A stretch of DNA of 36,364 nt from Actinomycetota bacterium (GTDB lineage: Bacteria > Actinomycetota > Actinomycetes > S36-B12 > UBA5976), in NCBI GenBank assembly GCA_947452765.1, contig CANGDR010000015.1, forward strand, positions 1 through 36,364, in the 5' to 3' direction. Each line of letters starts with the position of its first letter. Position 1 is the stretch's first letter. Below the pieces are notes generated by a model, which did no database searches, was not told the origin of the DNA, and saw only the letters and a program-made list of their open reading frames with translations. The position numbers and the translations under genes are program-made. Of the stretch, positions 8,299 to 17,252 are shown piece by piece.

Positions 8299-9177
8299 CT
8301 ACTTGCGTTCTGCAATTTCGCGGGCAGCGGCCAGGTAGGCAACTGCGCCAGATGAGCCTGGGTCGTACGTCATAACGGACTGACCGAATGATGGTGCCTC
8401 AGCTACATAAGTGGATCGTGGAATAACAGTGTCTAGTACCTTGTCGCCAAAGTATCCACGAACCTCCCCAACAACAGACTGTGAAAGATTCGTTGAGGAA
8501 TTAAACATAGTTAATAGGACCGTACTGACATCAAGGTCGGGGTTTAGCCGCTCTTTAGCAAATTCGATGGTGCGCAATAATTGCTGAACACCTTCCAGGG
8601 CATAGAACTCACATTGGATCGGTATTAGCACTTCGCTCACCGCAGCCAGCGCATTAATAGTTAACATGCCCAAACTTGGTGGACAATCAACAAATACGTA
8701 GTCCATTTCGTGGTCAGCTAGAAAAACTTCTAGGGCATTTTTAAGTAAAAATGGGCGCTCAGTTTCAGCCACGGTTGTGATCATTTCGATGTCGGCGCCG
8801 GCGAGGTCTAAAGTTGCTGGCAAAACCCACAGGGACTCAAAACCTGGGGCCGGCGACATCATGTCAGCGATGGTTTCGCCGTCTAACAGGACGTCAAAAG
8901 TTCCGGAGGCATCCTCCCAATGGTCAACGTTAAAGGCTGTGGAGGCATTTCCTTGTGGATCCAGATCAATTACTAAGACATTTAGTCCAGCTAATCCCAT
9001 AGCGGCCGCCACATTTACTGCGGTAGTGGTTTTACCTACCCCACCTTTTTGGTTTGCAATCGTTAAGATGCGGGTTTTCTTTGGTTTAGAAAAAGATCCT
9101 TTTAGGCCGCGGCGAACATAGACGGCAGCAGCAGCTGCGGCAGCTAAAGGGGTGTCCTCTTCCTCGAAACTTGCCAT
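8299..9177 (-). CDS. parA: Chromosome-partitioning ATPase ParA (Soj)
   Basis: Walker-type ATPase that binds DNA non-specifically and moves ParB-parS complexes. Deviant Walker A KGGVGKTT starts at residue 44; Walker A' FVDCPPSLG and the switch region LVIDLDPQGNAS are present. 292 residues. A roughly 33-residue N-terminal extension contains an alanine run (AAAAAAA) and a basic stretch before the conserved domain, as in many actinobacterial ParA proteins. Operon order is parA-parB on the reverse strand, between rsmG and the cwlM-like gene. Confidence 0.97.
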   Translation of the reverse strand: MASFEEEDTPLAAAAAAAVYVRRGLKGSFSKPKKTRILTIANQKGGVGKTTTAVNVAAAMGLAGLNVLVIDLDPQGNASTAFNVDHWEDASGTFDVLLDGETIADMMSPAPGFESLWVLPATLDLAGADIEMITTVAETERPFLLKNALEVFLADHEMDYVFVDCPPSLGMLTINALAAVSEVLIPIQCEFYALEGVQQLLRTIEFAKERLNPDLDVSTVLLTMFNSSTNLSQSVVGEVRGYFGDKVLDTVIPRSTYVAEAPSFGQSVMTYDPGSSGAVAYLAAAREIAERK

Positions 9178-9252
9178 TCGTTATTCCCCATCTATTGGCC
9201 ACTTTGTACTTGTGGTTATGGGTTAAGCGTATGCGAAAGGTCTGACCTGATG

Positions 9253-9861
9253 TCAGGCGGTTACCCGAACTACCGTTGTTTGTGGATCAACAATTCCTTG
9301 TCCACAGAGAACTATTTCGGCCTTACGCCCTTTGAGTACGTCACTCGCGGCTTCGATTTCGGCAGTAGCCGAACTTCCTTTCATAGCAAGGATTTGTCCG
9401 CCTTTAGTCGTAAGTGGCAGCGCCCAAGTAAGCAGTTTGTTTAAGGGAGCAACGGCTCTAGCGGTAACGACTGGCGCTGATTTTCCACGTAATTCTTCAG
9501 CGCGACCGCGCATTACCGTGACTCGCCCACCGATTCCTAGGTCAGTTACCACCTCGATTAGGAATTCCGAGCGCCGCATTAGTGGCTCAATTAAGCCGAT
9601 TTTGAGGTCTGGGCGGACAATTGCAAGAACTAAACCAGGCAATCCGGCCCCACTACCAATGTCGAAGACACTGCTTTCCGCGGGAATTAGCTCTTCAATC
9701 ACTGCGCAATTTGCGATATGTCGATCCCAAATGCGATCCACTTCGCGTGGGCCAAGAAACCCACGTTCTACGCCAGCACCTGATAGCCAGTTTGCAAACC
9801 GGACCAAATTGTCCGCTGCTTCTGGATAGGCATCGATTACTGGGTTCATGGCTGCTTTCAT
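9253..9861 (-). CDS. rsmG: 16S rRNA (guanine527-N7)-methyltransferase
   Basis: SAM-dependent enzyme that methylates G527 of 16S rRNA. The SAM-binding loop reads FDIGSGAGLPGLVLAI (from about residue 66), followed by the acidic IEPLMRRSEFL motif typical of RsmG/GidB. 202 residues, normal length. ATG at 9861 or the in-frame ATG at 9849 could be used. Its upstream region holds two parS sites. The short hairpin CTGAC-CTGAT-GTCAG (9242-9256) overlaps its stop and has no T-run. Confidence 0.95.
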   Translation of the reverse strand: MKAAMNPVIDAYPEAADNLVRFANWLSGAGVERGFLGPREVDRIWDRHIANCAVIEELIPAESSVFDIGSGAGLPGLVLAIVRPDLKIGLIEPLMRRSEFLIEVVTDLGIGGRVTVMRGRAEELRGKSAPVVTARAVAPLNKLLTWALPLTTKGGQILAMKGSSATAEIEAASDVLKGRKAEIVLCGQGIVDPQTTVVRVTA

Positions 9862-9880
9862 TAATAGCTGCTGAAGCTTC

Positions 9881-9894
9881 GTTTCACGTGAAAC
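9881..9894. promoter_or_regulatory. parS: parS site, rsmG-khpB spacer (site 1)
   Basis: GTTTCACGTGAAAC core, 26 bp from a second copy. Noncoding position between rsmG and khpB. Confidence 0.93.
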
Positions 9895-9906
9895 TAATTC
9901 TGTGAT

Positions 9907-9920
9907 GTTTCACGTGAAAC
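9907..9920. promoter_or_regulatory. parS: parS site, rsmG-khpB spacer (site 2)
   Basis: GTTTCACGTGAAAC core preceded by T as in the consensus. It pairs with the site at 9881, the two spaced 26 bp start to start. Confidence 0.93.
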
Positions 9921-9925
9921 CTAAA

Positions 9926-10393
9926 TTAAGCGGGTAGGACTACGATCCGACGCTTTGGATCTTCGCCCTTTGAGACACTTTTCGCGCCGGCTTCGGCAAC
10001 CGCGTCATGTACGACTTTACGCTCAAAAGCATTCATTGGCTTGAGTTCTACCTCTTCGCCAGATTCGATTGCTTTGGCTGCAGCTTCTTTACCAACTTCG
10101 GTTAGTTTTTCCTTTACGCCAGCTCGGTACCCAGAAATATCCAGCATTAAGCGGGATCGCTCCCCGGTTTCGCGCGTTACTGCTAATCGAGTTAGTTCCT
10201 GCAGGGCATCGAGCACCGCGCCCTTACTGCCAACTAGTTGAGCCAGGTCAGCGCCAACAATGCTCACGGTTGCTCGGTCATTTTCTACGTCCATGTCAAT
10301 GTCGCCATCGAGGTCTGCGATGTCAAGCAGCCCTTCTAGGTAATCGGCAGCGATTTCGCCTTCTTGCTCGAGTAGTGAAAGTTTTTCAGCCAT
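9926..10393 (-). CDS. khpB: KhpB/Jag family RNA-binding protein (KH and R3H domains)
   Basis: 155 residues. A KH-type domain with the loop VGSKGAVLDALQELTRLAV is followed by an R3H domain (about 95-150, with MNAFERKVVHDAV). The Jag_N domain of firmicute Jag is absent, as in other actinobacterial versions (Rv3920c). Jag/KhpB binds RNA and in firmicutes influences cell elongation and division. The gene lies just downstream of yidC with a parS site in the spacer; the yidC-khpB pairing is widely conserved. Confidence 0.9.
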   Translation of the reverse strand: MAEKLSLLEQEGEIAADYLEGLLDIADLDGDIDMDVENDRATVSIVGADLAQLVGSKGAVLDALQELTRLAVTRETGERSRLMLDISGYRAGVKEKLTEVGKEAAAKAIESGEEVELKPMNAFERKVVHDAVAEAGAKSVSKGEDPKRRIVVLPA

Positions 10394-10438
10394 TTTATTT
10401 GGCCTTTCTATTAGGAAATCTGATTGGTTTATTGGTTA

Positions 10439-10454
10439 TGTTTCACGTGAAACA
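10439..10454. promoter_or_regulatory. parS: parS site, khpB-yidC spacer (full 16-bp consensus)
   Basis: TGTTTCACGTGAAACA, a perfect 16-bp match to the bacterial parS consensus, in the gap between the yidC stop and the khpB start. Confidence 0.95.
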
Positions 10455-10457
10455 TTA

Positions 10458-11363
10458 TTAACGCTTCTTTTTAGGCTTCTTTTTAGGTTGCTGGCGAACG
10501 GTCTTAGGTTCTGGGGTTTCAGAATCTTCGGTAGCTGCAAGCTCAGGGTTCTGTTTTACAGCTTTTGCTTGTTTCCGCGCCTCAAAGGCTTCAAATGCGG
10601 GGGTTCCTGGCTGTGGACTATTACGGATCACATAGAACTGCTGGCCCATAGTCCAAAGGTTTGTGGTGAACCAGTAAAGCAAGACGCCTACTGGGAAATT
10701 GATACCTGAGATGGCAAAAATTAATGGGAATACATAAAGCAGGATTTTCTGCTGCTGCACCATTGGGTTATTTGGAGCAGTATTCTTCACAATAAGTTGA
10801 CGCTGGGTAAGAAACGTCGTGGCTGTCATCAAGGCGATTAAAACTAGTGTGACCCAAAGAGTCGCTGTTGGGTTATCGGTTTCAGCGCGATGTGTGAATG
10901 TGCCGTAAATCGGGGCGCCAAATACCTTGGCGTTGCGAGCTGACTGCATAAGGTCTGCAGTCATAACGCCATAAAGTTTGTTCTGGGCAATCCCATTCAA
11001 CACATGGAATAGCGCAAAGAATATAGGCGCTTGCGCGATGATCGGTAAACATGACGACAGCGGGTTGGTTCCGGTGTCCTTGTAAAGCTTCATTAGTTCT
11101 TGGGACTGACGCTCTCGGTCGCCAGCGTACTTCTTCTGAATTTCTTTAACCTGCGGCTGGATTATTTGCATATTCCGCTGGCTCTTAATTTGCTTTACAA
11201 AAAGTGGAATCAGAAGGATTCTGATTAAGACTACGAGCAGGACAATTGCCAATCCCCAGGCCCAGCCACTGTCGGGACTAAAGAAGTTTGATACTAGGGA
11301 GTGGAAGAAAACTAGAACCCAGCTAACCGCTGTTTCTAGCCATACCAATGGATTAAGGCTCAT
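10458..11363 (-). CDS. yidC: Membrane protein insertase YidC
   Basis: Inserts and folds inner-membrane proteins with or without SecYEG. 301 residues with the 60KD_IMP fold: helix [15 protein letters not shown] supplies the conserved Arg of the hydrophilic groove, then the cytoplasmic coiled hairpin ([23 protein letters not shown]) and further helices ([40 protein letters not shown]). The C-terminal tail is highly basic (KKKPKKKR), as in YidC proteins that bind ribosomes. Its ATG overlaps the yidD stop by 4 nt. Confidence 0.96.
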   Translation of the reverse strand: MSLNPLVWLETAVSWVLVFFHSLVSNFFSPDSGWAWGLAIVLLVVLIRILLIPLFVKQIKSQRNMQIIQPQVKEIQKKYAGDRERQSQELMKLYKDTGTNPLSSCLPIIAQAPIFFALFHVLNGIAQNKLYGVMTADLMQSARNAKVFGAPIYGTFTHRAETDNPTATLWVTLVLIALMTATTFLTQRQLIVKNTAPNNPMVQQQKILLYVFPLIFAISGINFPVGVLLYWFTTNLWTMGQQFYVIRNSPQPGTPAFEAFEARKQAKAVKQNPELAATEDSETPEPKTVRQQPKKKPKKKR

Positions 11364-11686
11364 AAGCCAATAGCCTGCCTATCTATTTTAGTTGAAACTT
11401 CAATTACTTCCACGCTTTTCCAAGTACCTTTTGTGGGAACGTAGTCGAATCCGCCCTCAGCCCATGGGTTACAGCGAGCAATCCGCCAAGCTGCGAGCAA
11501 ACTGCCTTTCCCGGCGCCATGAATCTTTACGGCCTGCAACCCAAAGTGCGAGCAAGATGGGTAGTAACGGCAGACGGGGCCAAATCGGGGACTAATTCCA
11601 ATTTGGTAGCCGCGAATTAAGCCAACCAAGATGGCCACAAATAATCTGCCTAGGGTCCGGTCCCAAAATTTCATTAGTGGATTCAT
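11360..11686 (-). CDS. yidD: Membrane protein insertion efficiency factor YidD
   Basis: Small UPF0161 protein with the family core [30 protein letters not shown] broken here into its key parts: C-R-Y-Y-P-S-C-S, then A-x-x-x-H-G-A-x-K-G, and [14 protein letters not shown]. 108 residues including an amphipathic N-terminal segment. It overlaps both rnpA and yidC by 4 nt, showing a translationally coupled rnpA-yidD-yidC string. Confidence 0.94.
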   Translation of the reverse strand: MNPLMKFWDRTLGRLFVAILVGLIRGYQIGISPRFGPVCRYYPSCSHFGLQAVKIHGAGKGSLLAAWRIARCNPWAEGGFDYVPTKGTWKSVEVIEVSTKIDRQAIGL

Positions 11687-12018
11687 GCTGAAACTGCCTT
11701 AGTAACTGCAAAATCAATATTTTCGCTGATCTCAGAAAATTTGGCTGAGCCAGCCCCAGGCAGTGCCCTAACTACAATCTGTGATCCTTGTGGGAATCGA
11801 TTGAGATTTAATGACATGGAGTGCCTAAGTTGGCGTGTTAAGCGATGTCTGACCACTGAGTTCCCAACCTTTTTGCTGATGGCAAAAGCAACTCGGGTCT
11901 CTGGGTTTGACCCTGTAGCAACATGGAGAACCACCAATTTTGAGGTATACCTTGTTCCGGCGCGCAAGACGGCCGAGATTTCTGAAGACTTACGCAACCG
12001 CTGGGATGCGGAAAGCAT
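11683..12018 (-). CDS. rnpA: Ribonuclease P protein component
   Basis: Protein subunit of RNase P, needed for tRNA 5' maturation. 111 residues, basic, with the family motif [25 protein letters not shown] (key residues K-K-V-G-x-x-V-x-R-x-x-x-x-R-x-x-R). It lies 12 nt after the rpmH stop, the universal rpmH-rnpA pairing. Confidence 0.95.
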   Translation of the reverse strand: MLSASQRLRKSSEISAVLRAGTRYTSKLVVLHVATGSNPETRVAFAISKKVGNSVVRHRLTRQLRHSMSLNLNRFPQGSQIVVRALPGAGSAKFSEISENIDFAVTKAVSA

Positions 12019-12030
12019 AGTTTTGCCTAG

Positions 12031-12168
12031 TTAGGCGGAAAGCTTGGCGCGGCCCTTGGCGCGGCGCGAAGCAAGAATGCCGCGGCCAGCGCGGGTACTC
12101 ATCCGGTTGCGAAAACCGTGCTTCTTTGCGCGGCGGCGCTTATTTGGTTGGTAGGTGCGCTTTGTCAT
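12031..12168 (-). CDS. rpmH: 50S ribosomal protein L34
   Basis: 45 residues beginning [20 protein letters not shown] and containing the usual [14 protein letters not shown] segment. The frame is open 69 nt further upstream, but the internal ATG at 12168 is the L34 start and has GGAG 8-11 nt before it. First gene of the rpmH-rnpA-yidD-yidC-khpB block. Confidence 0.96.
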   Translation of the reverse strand: MTKRTYQPNKRRRAKKHGFRNRMSTRAGRGILASRRAKGRAKLSA

Positions 12169-12536
12169 AAGGAACACTCCGAAAATTTGGGGCGATCGAT
12201 TCGCCATCGGACATTCACGACCAAAGTTCGTGAACATTCGACGAGTTGCACATCGATCTCGCGGGCAGACGTCTAAAGATACGCGTTAAAGCGCGTATTG
12301 GTCAAACTAGGAACATCTTGCGAGCCATATGTTCGGCAATATGAATACATATACATAGTGAATTACAAAGATGTAGTTTTCCACAGAAAATTAAACTTAC
12401 TAATTCCTGTGGAAAACAACTTGTCAGCGGCTGTCCACAGGGCGTAGTCTCCATACTCCGTGCCTGTGGATATCCATTTTATCTATCTTTGGAAATAGGA
12501 GCGGGCACAGGTATTTCAAGTTGCTAGGGGTTGGAT
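12169..12536. promoter_or_regulatory. rpmH-dnaA divergent intergenic region with hairpins and DnaA-like boxes
   Basis: 368 nt without a gene. The half next to rpmH holds three inverted repeats: GGCGA-TCGAT-TCGCC (12191-12205), TTCACGA/TCGTGAA with a 7-nt loop (12214-12234) and ATACGCG/CGCGTAT with a 6-nt loop (12279-12298). The half next to dnaA holds DnaA-like sequences: TTTTCCACA (12377-12385), TGTGGAAAA (12408-12416), a TGTCCACAG (12432-12440) and TGTGGATAT (12465-12473), each departing from the strict box TTATCCACA. These fit autoregulation of dnaA by DnaA. The two divergent promoters must lie here, but I could not place their -10 elements with confidence. Confidence 0.7.
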
Positions 12537-13982
12537 ATGGACGACGTCGATTTGGCCGATGTTTGGGCAAAGACACTCGAGTCACTTTCAGCTGGCGCCC
12601 TAACTTCACAGCAACGAGCTTTTGTAACACTTACTCGCCCACTCGGCATTGTTGGTGATACCGCTCTGGTCGCTGCCCCAAATGAATTCACTAAAGATGT
12701 TTTGGAAAGCCGGCTGAGCCCAATTGTGTGCGACGCGCTTTCCGTAACCTTAGGTCGCGAAATGCGTTTGGCCGTGACCGTTGATGAATCAATCGCGCCG
12801 GACTTGGATGACGAAGCCACCGATGACTTGGCTGACTCAACATACGCTGACATTGAACAAGCCGGGTTGCGCTCCGACCCAAACCCGGCCTTGCCACCTC
12901 AGGCAAGTCGCGGACCGGCTCCGGCACCAAGAACTTCCGAGGAAGGAAGTCGCCTAAATCCAAAGTACACATTTGACACTTTTGTGCCGGGCTCATCAAA
13001 TAGATTTGCCCACGCCGCAGCCCGCGCAGTAGCCGAACAACCGGCGAAGGCCTACAACCCACTTTTCGTTTATGGTGAATCCGGGCTTGGTAAGACTCAC
13101 TTGCTGCATGCGATTGGTCACTACACCCGAACTCTCTACGCCGGATCAAAGGTTCGCTACGTAAGTTCGGAAGAATTTACTAACGAATTCATTAACTCGA
13201 TTCGTGATGATAAAGCCAAGGAATTCCAGCGCCGTTATAGAGATATTGACGTTTTGTTGGTTGATGACATTCAGTTCCTTTCTGGAAAAGTTCAAACTCA
13301 AGAAGAGTTTTTTCACACTTTTAATACGTTGCATAATGCCAACAAGCAAATCGTTGTTACATCTGATTTACCACCGAAACAACTTCAGGGTTTTGAAGAC
13401 CGGATGAGCTCGCGTTTCGAGTGGGGTTTGATCACTGATGTTCAGCCGCCCGATTTAGAAACTCGAATTGCGATTCTTCGCAAGAAGAGCGCGCAAGAGA
13501 GGTTGAGTGCGCCGCCCGAAGTTTTAGAATTTATCGCCTCGAAGATGTCAACAAATATTCGTGAACTTGAGGGCGCGCTAATTCGGGTGACTGCATTTGC
13601 GAGTTTGAATCGGGCGCCGGTTGACTTGGAATTGGCCGAGGTGGTTTTGAAGGACTTGGTGTCTGATGCTGCCGGTCCAGAAATTAGTGCGAGTTTGATT
13701 ATGGCCCAGACCGCGAGCTACTTTGGGGTTTCGTTGGATGACCTAACAGGCGCTAGCCGGTCCCGGGTTCTAGTGACGGCCCGCCAAATAGCTATGTATT
13801 TGTGCCGCGAACTGACGGATTTATCGCTGCCTAAAATTGGCCAACAATTTGGTGGGCGAGACCACACCACTGTGATGCATGCGGACCGGAAGGTGCGCCA
13901 GTTAATTGCGGAACGCCGAAGTTTGTACAACCAAGTAAGTGACCTAACTGCGCGAATTAAGGCCCAAGCTCGAATGTTATGA
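12537..13982 (+). CDS. dnaA: Chromosomal replication initiator protein DnaA
   Basis: AAA+ initiator that binds 9-mer DnaA boxes and opens oriC. Visible: N-terminal domain I, an acidic then Pro-rich linker, Walker A GESGLGKTH, Walker B VLLVDDIQFL, the arginine-finger region and the C-terminal signature GRDHTTVMHADRKV that contacts DNA. I use the ATG at 12537 (481 residues) because GGGG at 12527-12530 gives proper spacing; a TTG two codons upstream touches that tract. It is followed by the box-rich spacer to dnaN. Confidence 0.98.
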   Translation: MDDVDLADVWAKTLESLSAGALTSQQRAFVTLTRPLGIVGDTALVAAPNEFTKDVLESRLSPIVCDALSVTLGREMRLAVTVDESIAPDLDDEATDDLADSTYADIEQAGLRSDPNPALPPQASRGPAPAPRTSEEGSRLNPKYTFDTFVPGSSNRFAHAAARAVAEQPAKAYNPLFVYGESGLGKTHLLHAIGHYTRTLYAGSKVRYVSSEEFTNEFINSIRDDKAKEFQRRYRDIDVLLVDDIQFLSGKVQTQEEFFHTFNTLHNANKQIVVTSDLPPKQLQGFEDRMSSRFEWGLITDVQPPDLETRIAILRKKSAQERLSAPPEVLEFIASKMSTNIRELEGALIRVTAFASLNRAPVDLELAEVVLKDLVSDAAGPEISASLIMAQTASYFGVSLDDLTGASRSRVLVTARQIAMYLCRELTDLSLPKIGQQFGGRDHTTVMHADRKVRQLIAERRSLYNQVSDLTARIKAQARML

Positions 13983-14488
13983 ACCAAATTAAAACCTTGG
14001 TTAGTTGAGTCACACAAGAAACATCAGCAACTTCTATACACAGTGTGGATAACTATGGGGATATCTATTTGATAGAAATAAAGGATTTCAGGCCATTTGT
14101 GGATAACTAGTTGGTTGTTTTGTTTGTTTATCGATGGGGCTGTGGATAACTGTGGATAAGTATGGGTTATCCACTTTCTTCCCAGTTTTAGTAAAAGTTA
14201 TCCACAGCTAGATATTACAGAACCCTTTTTAAGAAAAGGGTAAAAAGGGTTATCCACAGTATCCCCAATGCCTACTACGACTATTAAAGATATATTACCA
14301 ATCTTAGATTTCACCAACTTTGTTGGTAAACCTGGGGAAAGATCCAATAACTATAAATACCAAGAAAACGGTTCCTGAATTTTATGTATAACTTAGGAAT
14401 TAACGAATTTTTGGCTATAACCGCCACACAGACGTGGCACGATAAAGGCTTAAATAACAAGTAACACACCAGAGGGTGAGAATTTCCA
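13983..14488. other. oriC: Probable chromosomal origin of replication (oriC), dnaA-dnaN spacer
   Basis: 506 nt without a gene between dnaA and dnaN. Exact DnaA boxes read TGTGGATAA at 14044, 14098, 14141 and 14151 (the last two in tandem), then the opposite orientation TTATCCACA at 14198 and 14250, with a one-mismatch copy TTATCCACT at 14167. The boxes thus face each other around about 14160. A hairpin ACCCTTTT-TAAG-AAAAGGGT occupies 14222-14241, between the last two boxes. Downstream (14279-14460) is AT-rich DNA, including TATTAAAGATATATTA (14283-14298) and a hairpin ACCAAC-TTT-GTTGGT (14313-14327); this is the likely unwinding element. Exact melting site and dnaN promoter are not resolved. 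Confidence 0.9.
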
Positions 14489-15616
14489 GTGAAGTTTAAA
14501 GTTGATCGCGACACAATGGCTGACGCAGTTTCGTGGGCCTCACGCACCCTGCCAAGTAAATCCACCCTGCCGCTCTTAACTGGCATGCACCTAGTCGCTG
14601 AGAAATCTGGATTAGTCTTGTCGGGCAGTGATGCCGACGTGAGCGCGCGCGCCAGCCTAAATGTTGATGTTGAGCAACCGGGAACTGTTTTGGTTCCAGG
14701 CAGACTGCTCGCTGACATAACACGCTCACTACCGTCAGCCCCAATTGAATTTTCTGTTGAAGGCTCACGAGCGTTAATAACCTGTGGCCGCTCAACTTTT
14801 ACCATCCCTACGATGCCAGTAGCCGAATACCCACCACTCCCAACTATGCCCGCCATAAGCGGAACCATTGGTGGATCAGAACTCGCTACAGCTATCGCGC
14901 AAGTTGCGGCCGCTGCTTCGCGCGACGAAACCCTGCCAGCATTCACCGGCATAAAAATCGATGTTGAAGGCTCAACAATAACTTTGGCCGCTACTGACCG
15001 TTATCGATTGGCCGTCCGAGAACTTGATTGGTCTCCGGTTTCAACTTCACTAACAACCCACGCACTTGTGCCAGCAAAATTTTTATCCGAGTCATCTAAG
15101 TCACTCTCACACAGCGAGCTGGTTTCAATTGCTTTTGCAGCTGCAAACGAAGGTCTTATTGGATTAGAAGGATCGGGCCGCCAAACAACCAGCCGCATGC
15201 TAGCTGCTGATTTTCCTAAATATCGAACCTTGTTACCGTCGGAGTCAACATCGGTTGCACAAATCATCACGAGCGCTCTAGTTGAATCTGTAAAGCGCGT
15301 CTCGCTCGTGCTTGAGCGTGAATCCCCAATCCGAATCAGTTTCACAAACGGCGAAGCAATTGTTACAGGCGGCGGCGGATCCGGCGAACTGGCTGAAGCA
15401 AAAGAAGCCGTCGAGTGCACGCTAACTGGTGAAGAATTGACCATAGCTTTTAACCACCAATTCCTACTTGATGGTCTAAGCGCAATTGATTCTTCGGTAG
15501 CTGTTATTTCTATGACAACCCCAATCCGCCCAGCTGTGATTTCAGGAGCAACTGAATTTGGCGCCCAGCCAGACGACTCGTTTAAATATTTAATTATGCC
15601 AATCCGGCAACCATAA
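14489..15616 (+). CDS. dnaN: DNA polymerase III subunit beta (sliding clamp)
   Basis: Ring-shaped processivity clamp of the replicase. 375 residues with three similar clamp domains, beginning MKFKVDRDTMADAVSWASR and ending with the typical C-terminal YLIMPIR. GTG start with AGAGGGTGAG about 8-17 nt upstream. It follows oriC in the conserved dnaA-dnaN-recF order; recF starts 21 nt downstream, so the two are probably cotranscribed. Confidence 0.97.
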   Translation: MKFKVDRDTMADAVSWASRTLPSKSTLPLLTGMHLVAEKSGLVLSGSDADVSARASLNVDVEQPGTVLVPGRLLADITRSLPSAPIEFSVEGSRALITCGRSTFTIPTMPVAEYPPLPTMPAISGTIGGSELATAIAQVAAAASRDETLPAFTGIKIDVEGSTITLAATDRYRLAVRELDWSPVSTSLTTHALVPAKFLSESSKSLSHSELVSIAFAAANEGLIGLEGSGRQTTSRMLAADFPKYRTLLPSESTSVAQIITSALVESVKRVSLVLERESPIRISFTNGEAIVTGGGGSGELAEAKEAVECTLTGEELTIAFNHQFLLDGLSAIDSSVAVISMTTPIRPAVISGATEFGAQPDDSFKYLIMPIRQP

Positions 15617-15637
15617 TTTAACTAGCAACAGTTAGTA

Positions 15638-16738
15638 ATGCGCCTTAACTCAATTTCACTTCATGACTTTCGTAATCATGAAAATTTAGAGTTAAGTTTT
15701 ACAGCCGGTACAACAACAATCATTGGCCGTAACGGCAGAGGTAAAACTAATATCGTCGAAGCGGTTAACTATCTTGCGACCTTGGGAAGCCATCGAGTAT
15801 CGCAAGACGGCCCACTAATTAGAAAAGGTTTAACCGCGGCAACCATTGACGCAAAAGTCAGTAAACACAACCGTGAAGCAACAGTAGAACTAACAATTAA
15901 TTACCCAGGCACTAACCGGGTTTTGCTAAACGGGAATTCATTACCGCGTGCGAGAGACGTGCTTGGGCTAGTTTCTACTGTAATTTTTTCTCCCGAAGAC
16001 TTAGAGCTTGTAAAGGGTGACCCAGCCGCACGAAGACGCTTCCTAGATGAGTTCAGCACTTTAATGGCGCCGCGCTTCGCGGGCACCCGCAGTGATTACG
16101 ATCGCACTTTAAAACAACGCAACGCGTTACTAAAGTCAGCAGGAAGACGCCAACTAAATGAAACTGCGCGAACAACTTTGGATGCGTGGGATGAACAATT
16201 AATTACAAATGGCGCCGCCTTAATTTTTAGCCGCTTAGAAAATCTAAAAAAGCTACAACCGTTTTTTGAAGAACATGGTAAAACAATTAGCGCGAGCAGC
16301 GAGCCGCTACAAATAAATTATTTGTCGAGTTGGTTGTCTACTCAAGATCTCGAATTGACTGAAATTGAAAATAATTTACGAGATCAAATTAGAGATCGTC
16401 ATAGTGAAGAAATCGACAGGGGAGTAACTCTTGTTGGACCACACCGCGACGATTTAGAAATTACCTTAAGTGAGATGCCAGCCAAGGGTTATGCTTCACA
16501 CGGACAATCTTGGTCAATTGCACTAGCTATGCGGTTAGCAACTTTTAGTGTGCTGCGAAATCATGATGACGACCCGATCTTGATCCTGGATGATGTTTTC
16601 GCTGAGTTGGATGAGCGCCGCAGAACTCGACTAAGTTCAGCAATCGAAGGTGTGGAACAAACCCTAATCACAGCCGCAGTAGAAGAAGATGTGCCAACGG
16701 GATTGCTAAGCGCCCGGCTAGTGCTGGAAGATAACTAA
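15638..16738 (+). CDS. recF: DNA replication and repair protein RecF
   Basis: SMC-like ATPase that helps load RecA at gaps with RecO and RecR. 366 residues: Walker A GRNGRGKTN, the N-terminal RLNSISLHDFRNHENLEL typical of RecF, signature-region SHGQSWSIALAMRLA, and Walker B ILILDDVFAELDERRR. The next gene begins 4 nt after its stop. Confidence 0.96.
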   Translation: MRLNSISLHDFRNHENLELSFTAGTTTIIGRNGRGKTNIVEAVNYLATLGSHRVSQDGPLIRKGLTAATIDAKVSKHNREATVELTINYPGTNRVLLNGNSLPRARDVLGLVSTVIFSPEDLELVKGDPAARRRFLDEFSTLMAPRFAGTRSDYDRTLKQRNALLKSAGRRQLNETARTTLDAWDEQLITNGAALIFSRLENLKKLQPFFEEHGKTISASSEPLQINYLSSWLSTQDLELTEIENNLRDQIRDRHSEEIDRGVTLVGPHRDDLEITLSEMPAKGYASHGQSWSIALAMRLATFSVLRNHDDDPILILDDVFAELDERRRTRLSSAIEGVEQTLITAAVEEDVPTGLLSARLVLEDN

Positions 16739-16742
16739 CACT

Positions 16743-17252
16743 GTGTTAGATAAAAACCAGCAGGAGTTCCTGCGATCCTTATTAAGCCGGGCCAGGGTAA
16801 GAACCACAAGCTCACCCACCAGGCGCAAGTCCAATCTGCCGCTTTATGACGAACAACGAAGCGGCGCTGGGCCGGACGAGCGTGACCCAGCAGCCCTATC
16901 TGGATTAATCGATCGCCTGATAATTAATAAAGGCTGGGACCTCCAGGTGGCCACCGGAAGACTAAGTGGACAGTGGCATTTATTGGTGGGCCAGGATGTA
17001 GCGGCACACGTTGCAATTGAGTCCTTCACTCTGGATCCAAGTGGCCAGTCTGGAACTCTAATTCTGCGAGCAGACTCCAGCGCCTGGGCAACCCAAATGC
17101 GGATTTTGTTGCCTACCTTGACCCAAAAATTAACTACCGAAATTGGGGCTGGTCGGATCAGCGAAATTAGGGTTTTAGGCCCTACTGCGCCGTCTTGGAA
17201 ACATGGCCAAAGAAGCGTTCCAGGGCGGGGTCCAAGAGACACTTACGGGTAA
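16743..17252 (+). CDS. dciA: DUF721/DciA family protein, candidate helicase loader
   Basis: 169 residues at the place of Rv0004 between recF and gyrB. The DUF721 core is about 50-155: LIDRLIINKGWDLQVATGRL, WHLLVGQDVAAHVAIESF, GTLILRADSSAWATQMRILLP. DciA proteins of this family are the ancestral bacterial operators of the DnaB helicase, and the mycobacterial homolog interacts with DnaB. The N-terminus (1-45) is basic and probably flexible. GTG start 4 nt after recF. No other helicase loader is visible here, although dnaB lies 7 kb downstream. Confidence 0.85.
   Translation: MLDKNQQEFLRSLLSRARVRTTSSPTRRKSNLPLYDEQRSGAGPDERDPAALSGLIDRLIINKGWDLQVATGRLSGQWHLLVGQDVAAHVAIESFTLDPSGQSGTLILRADSSAWATQMRILLPTLTQKLTTEIGAGRISEIRVLGPTAPSWKHGQRSVPGRGPRDTYG

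Noticed and set aside
9242-9256. Hairpin CTGAC/GTCAG at the rsmG stop as a terminator
   Set aside because: Only 5 bp and no T-run; parA follows closely, so a terminator is not supported.
9332-9829. 165-residue ORF antisense to rsmG
   Set aside because: Shadow of rsmG, which has clear motifs and synteny.
11741-12034. 97-residue ORF antisense to rnpA
   Set aside because: Shadow of rnpA; no independent support.
14311-14952. 213-residue reverse ORF entering oriC from dnaN
   Set aside because: Most of it is antisense to dnaN and the rest covers the AT-rich origin; no recognisable domain.
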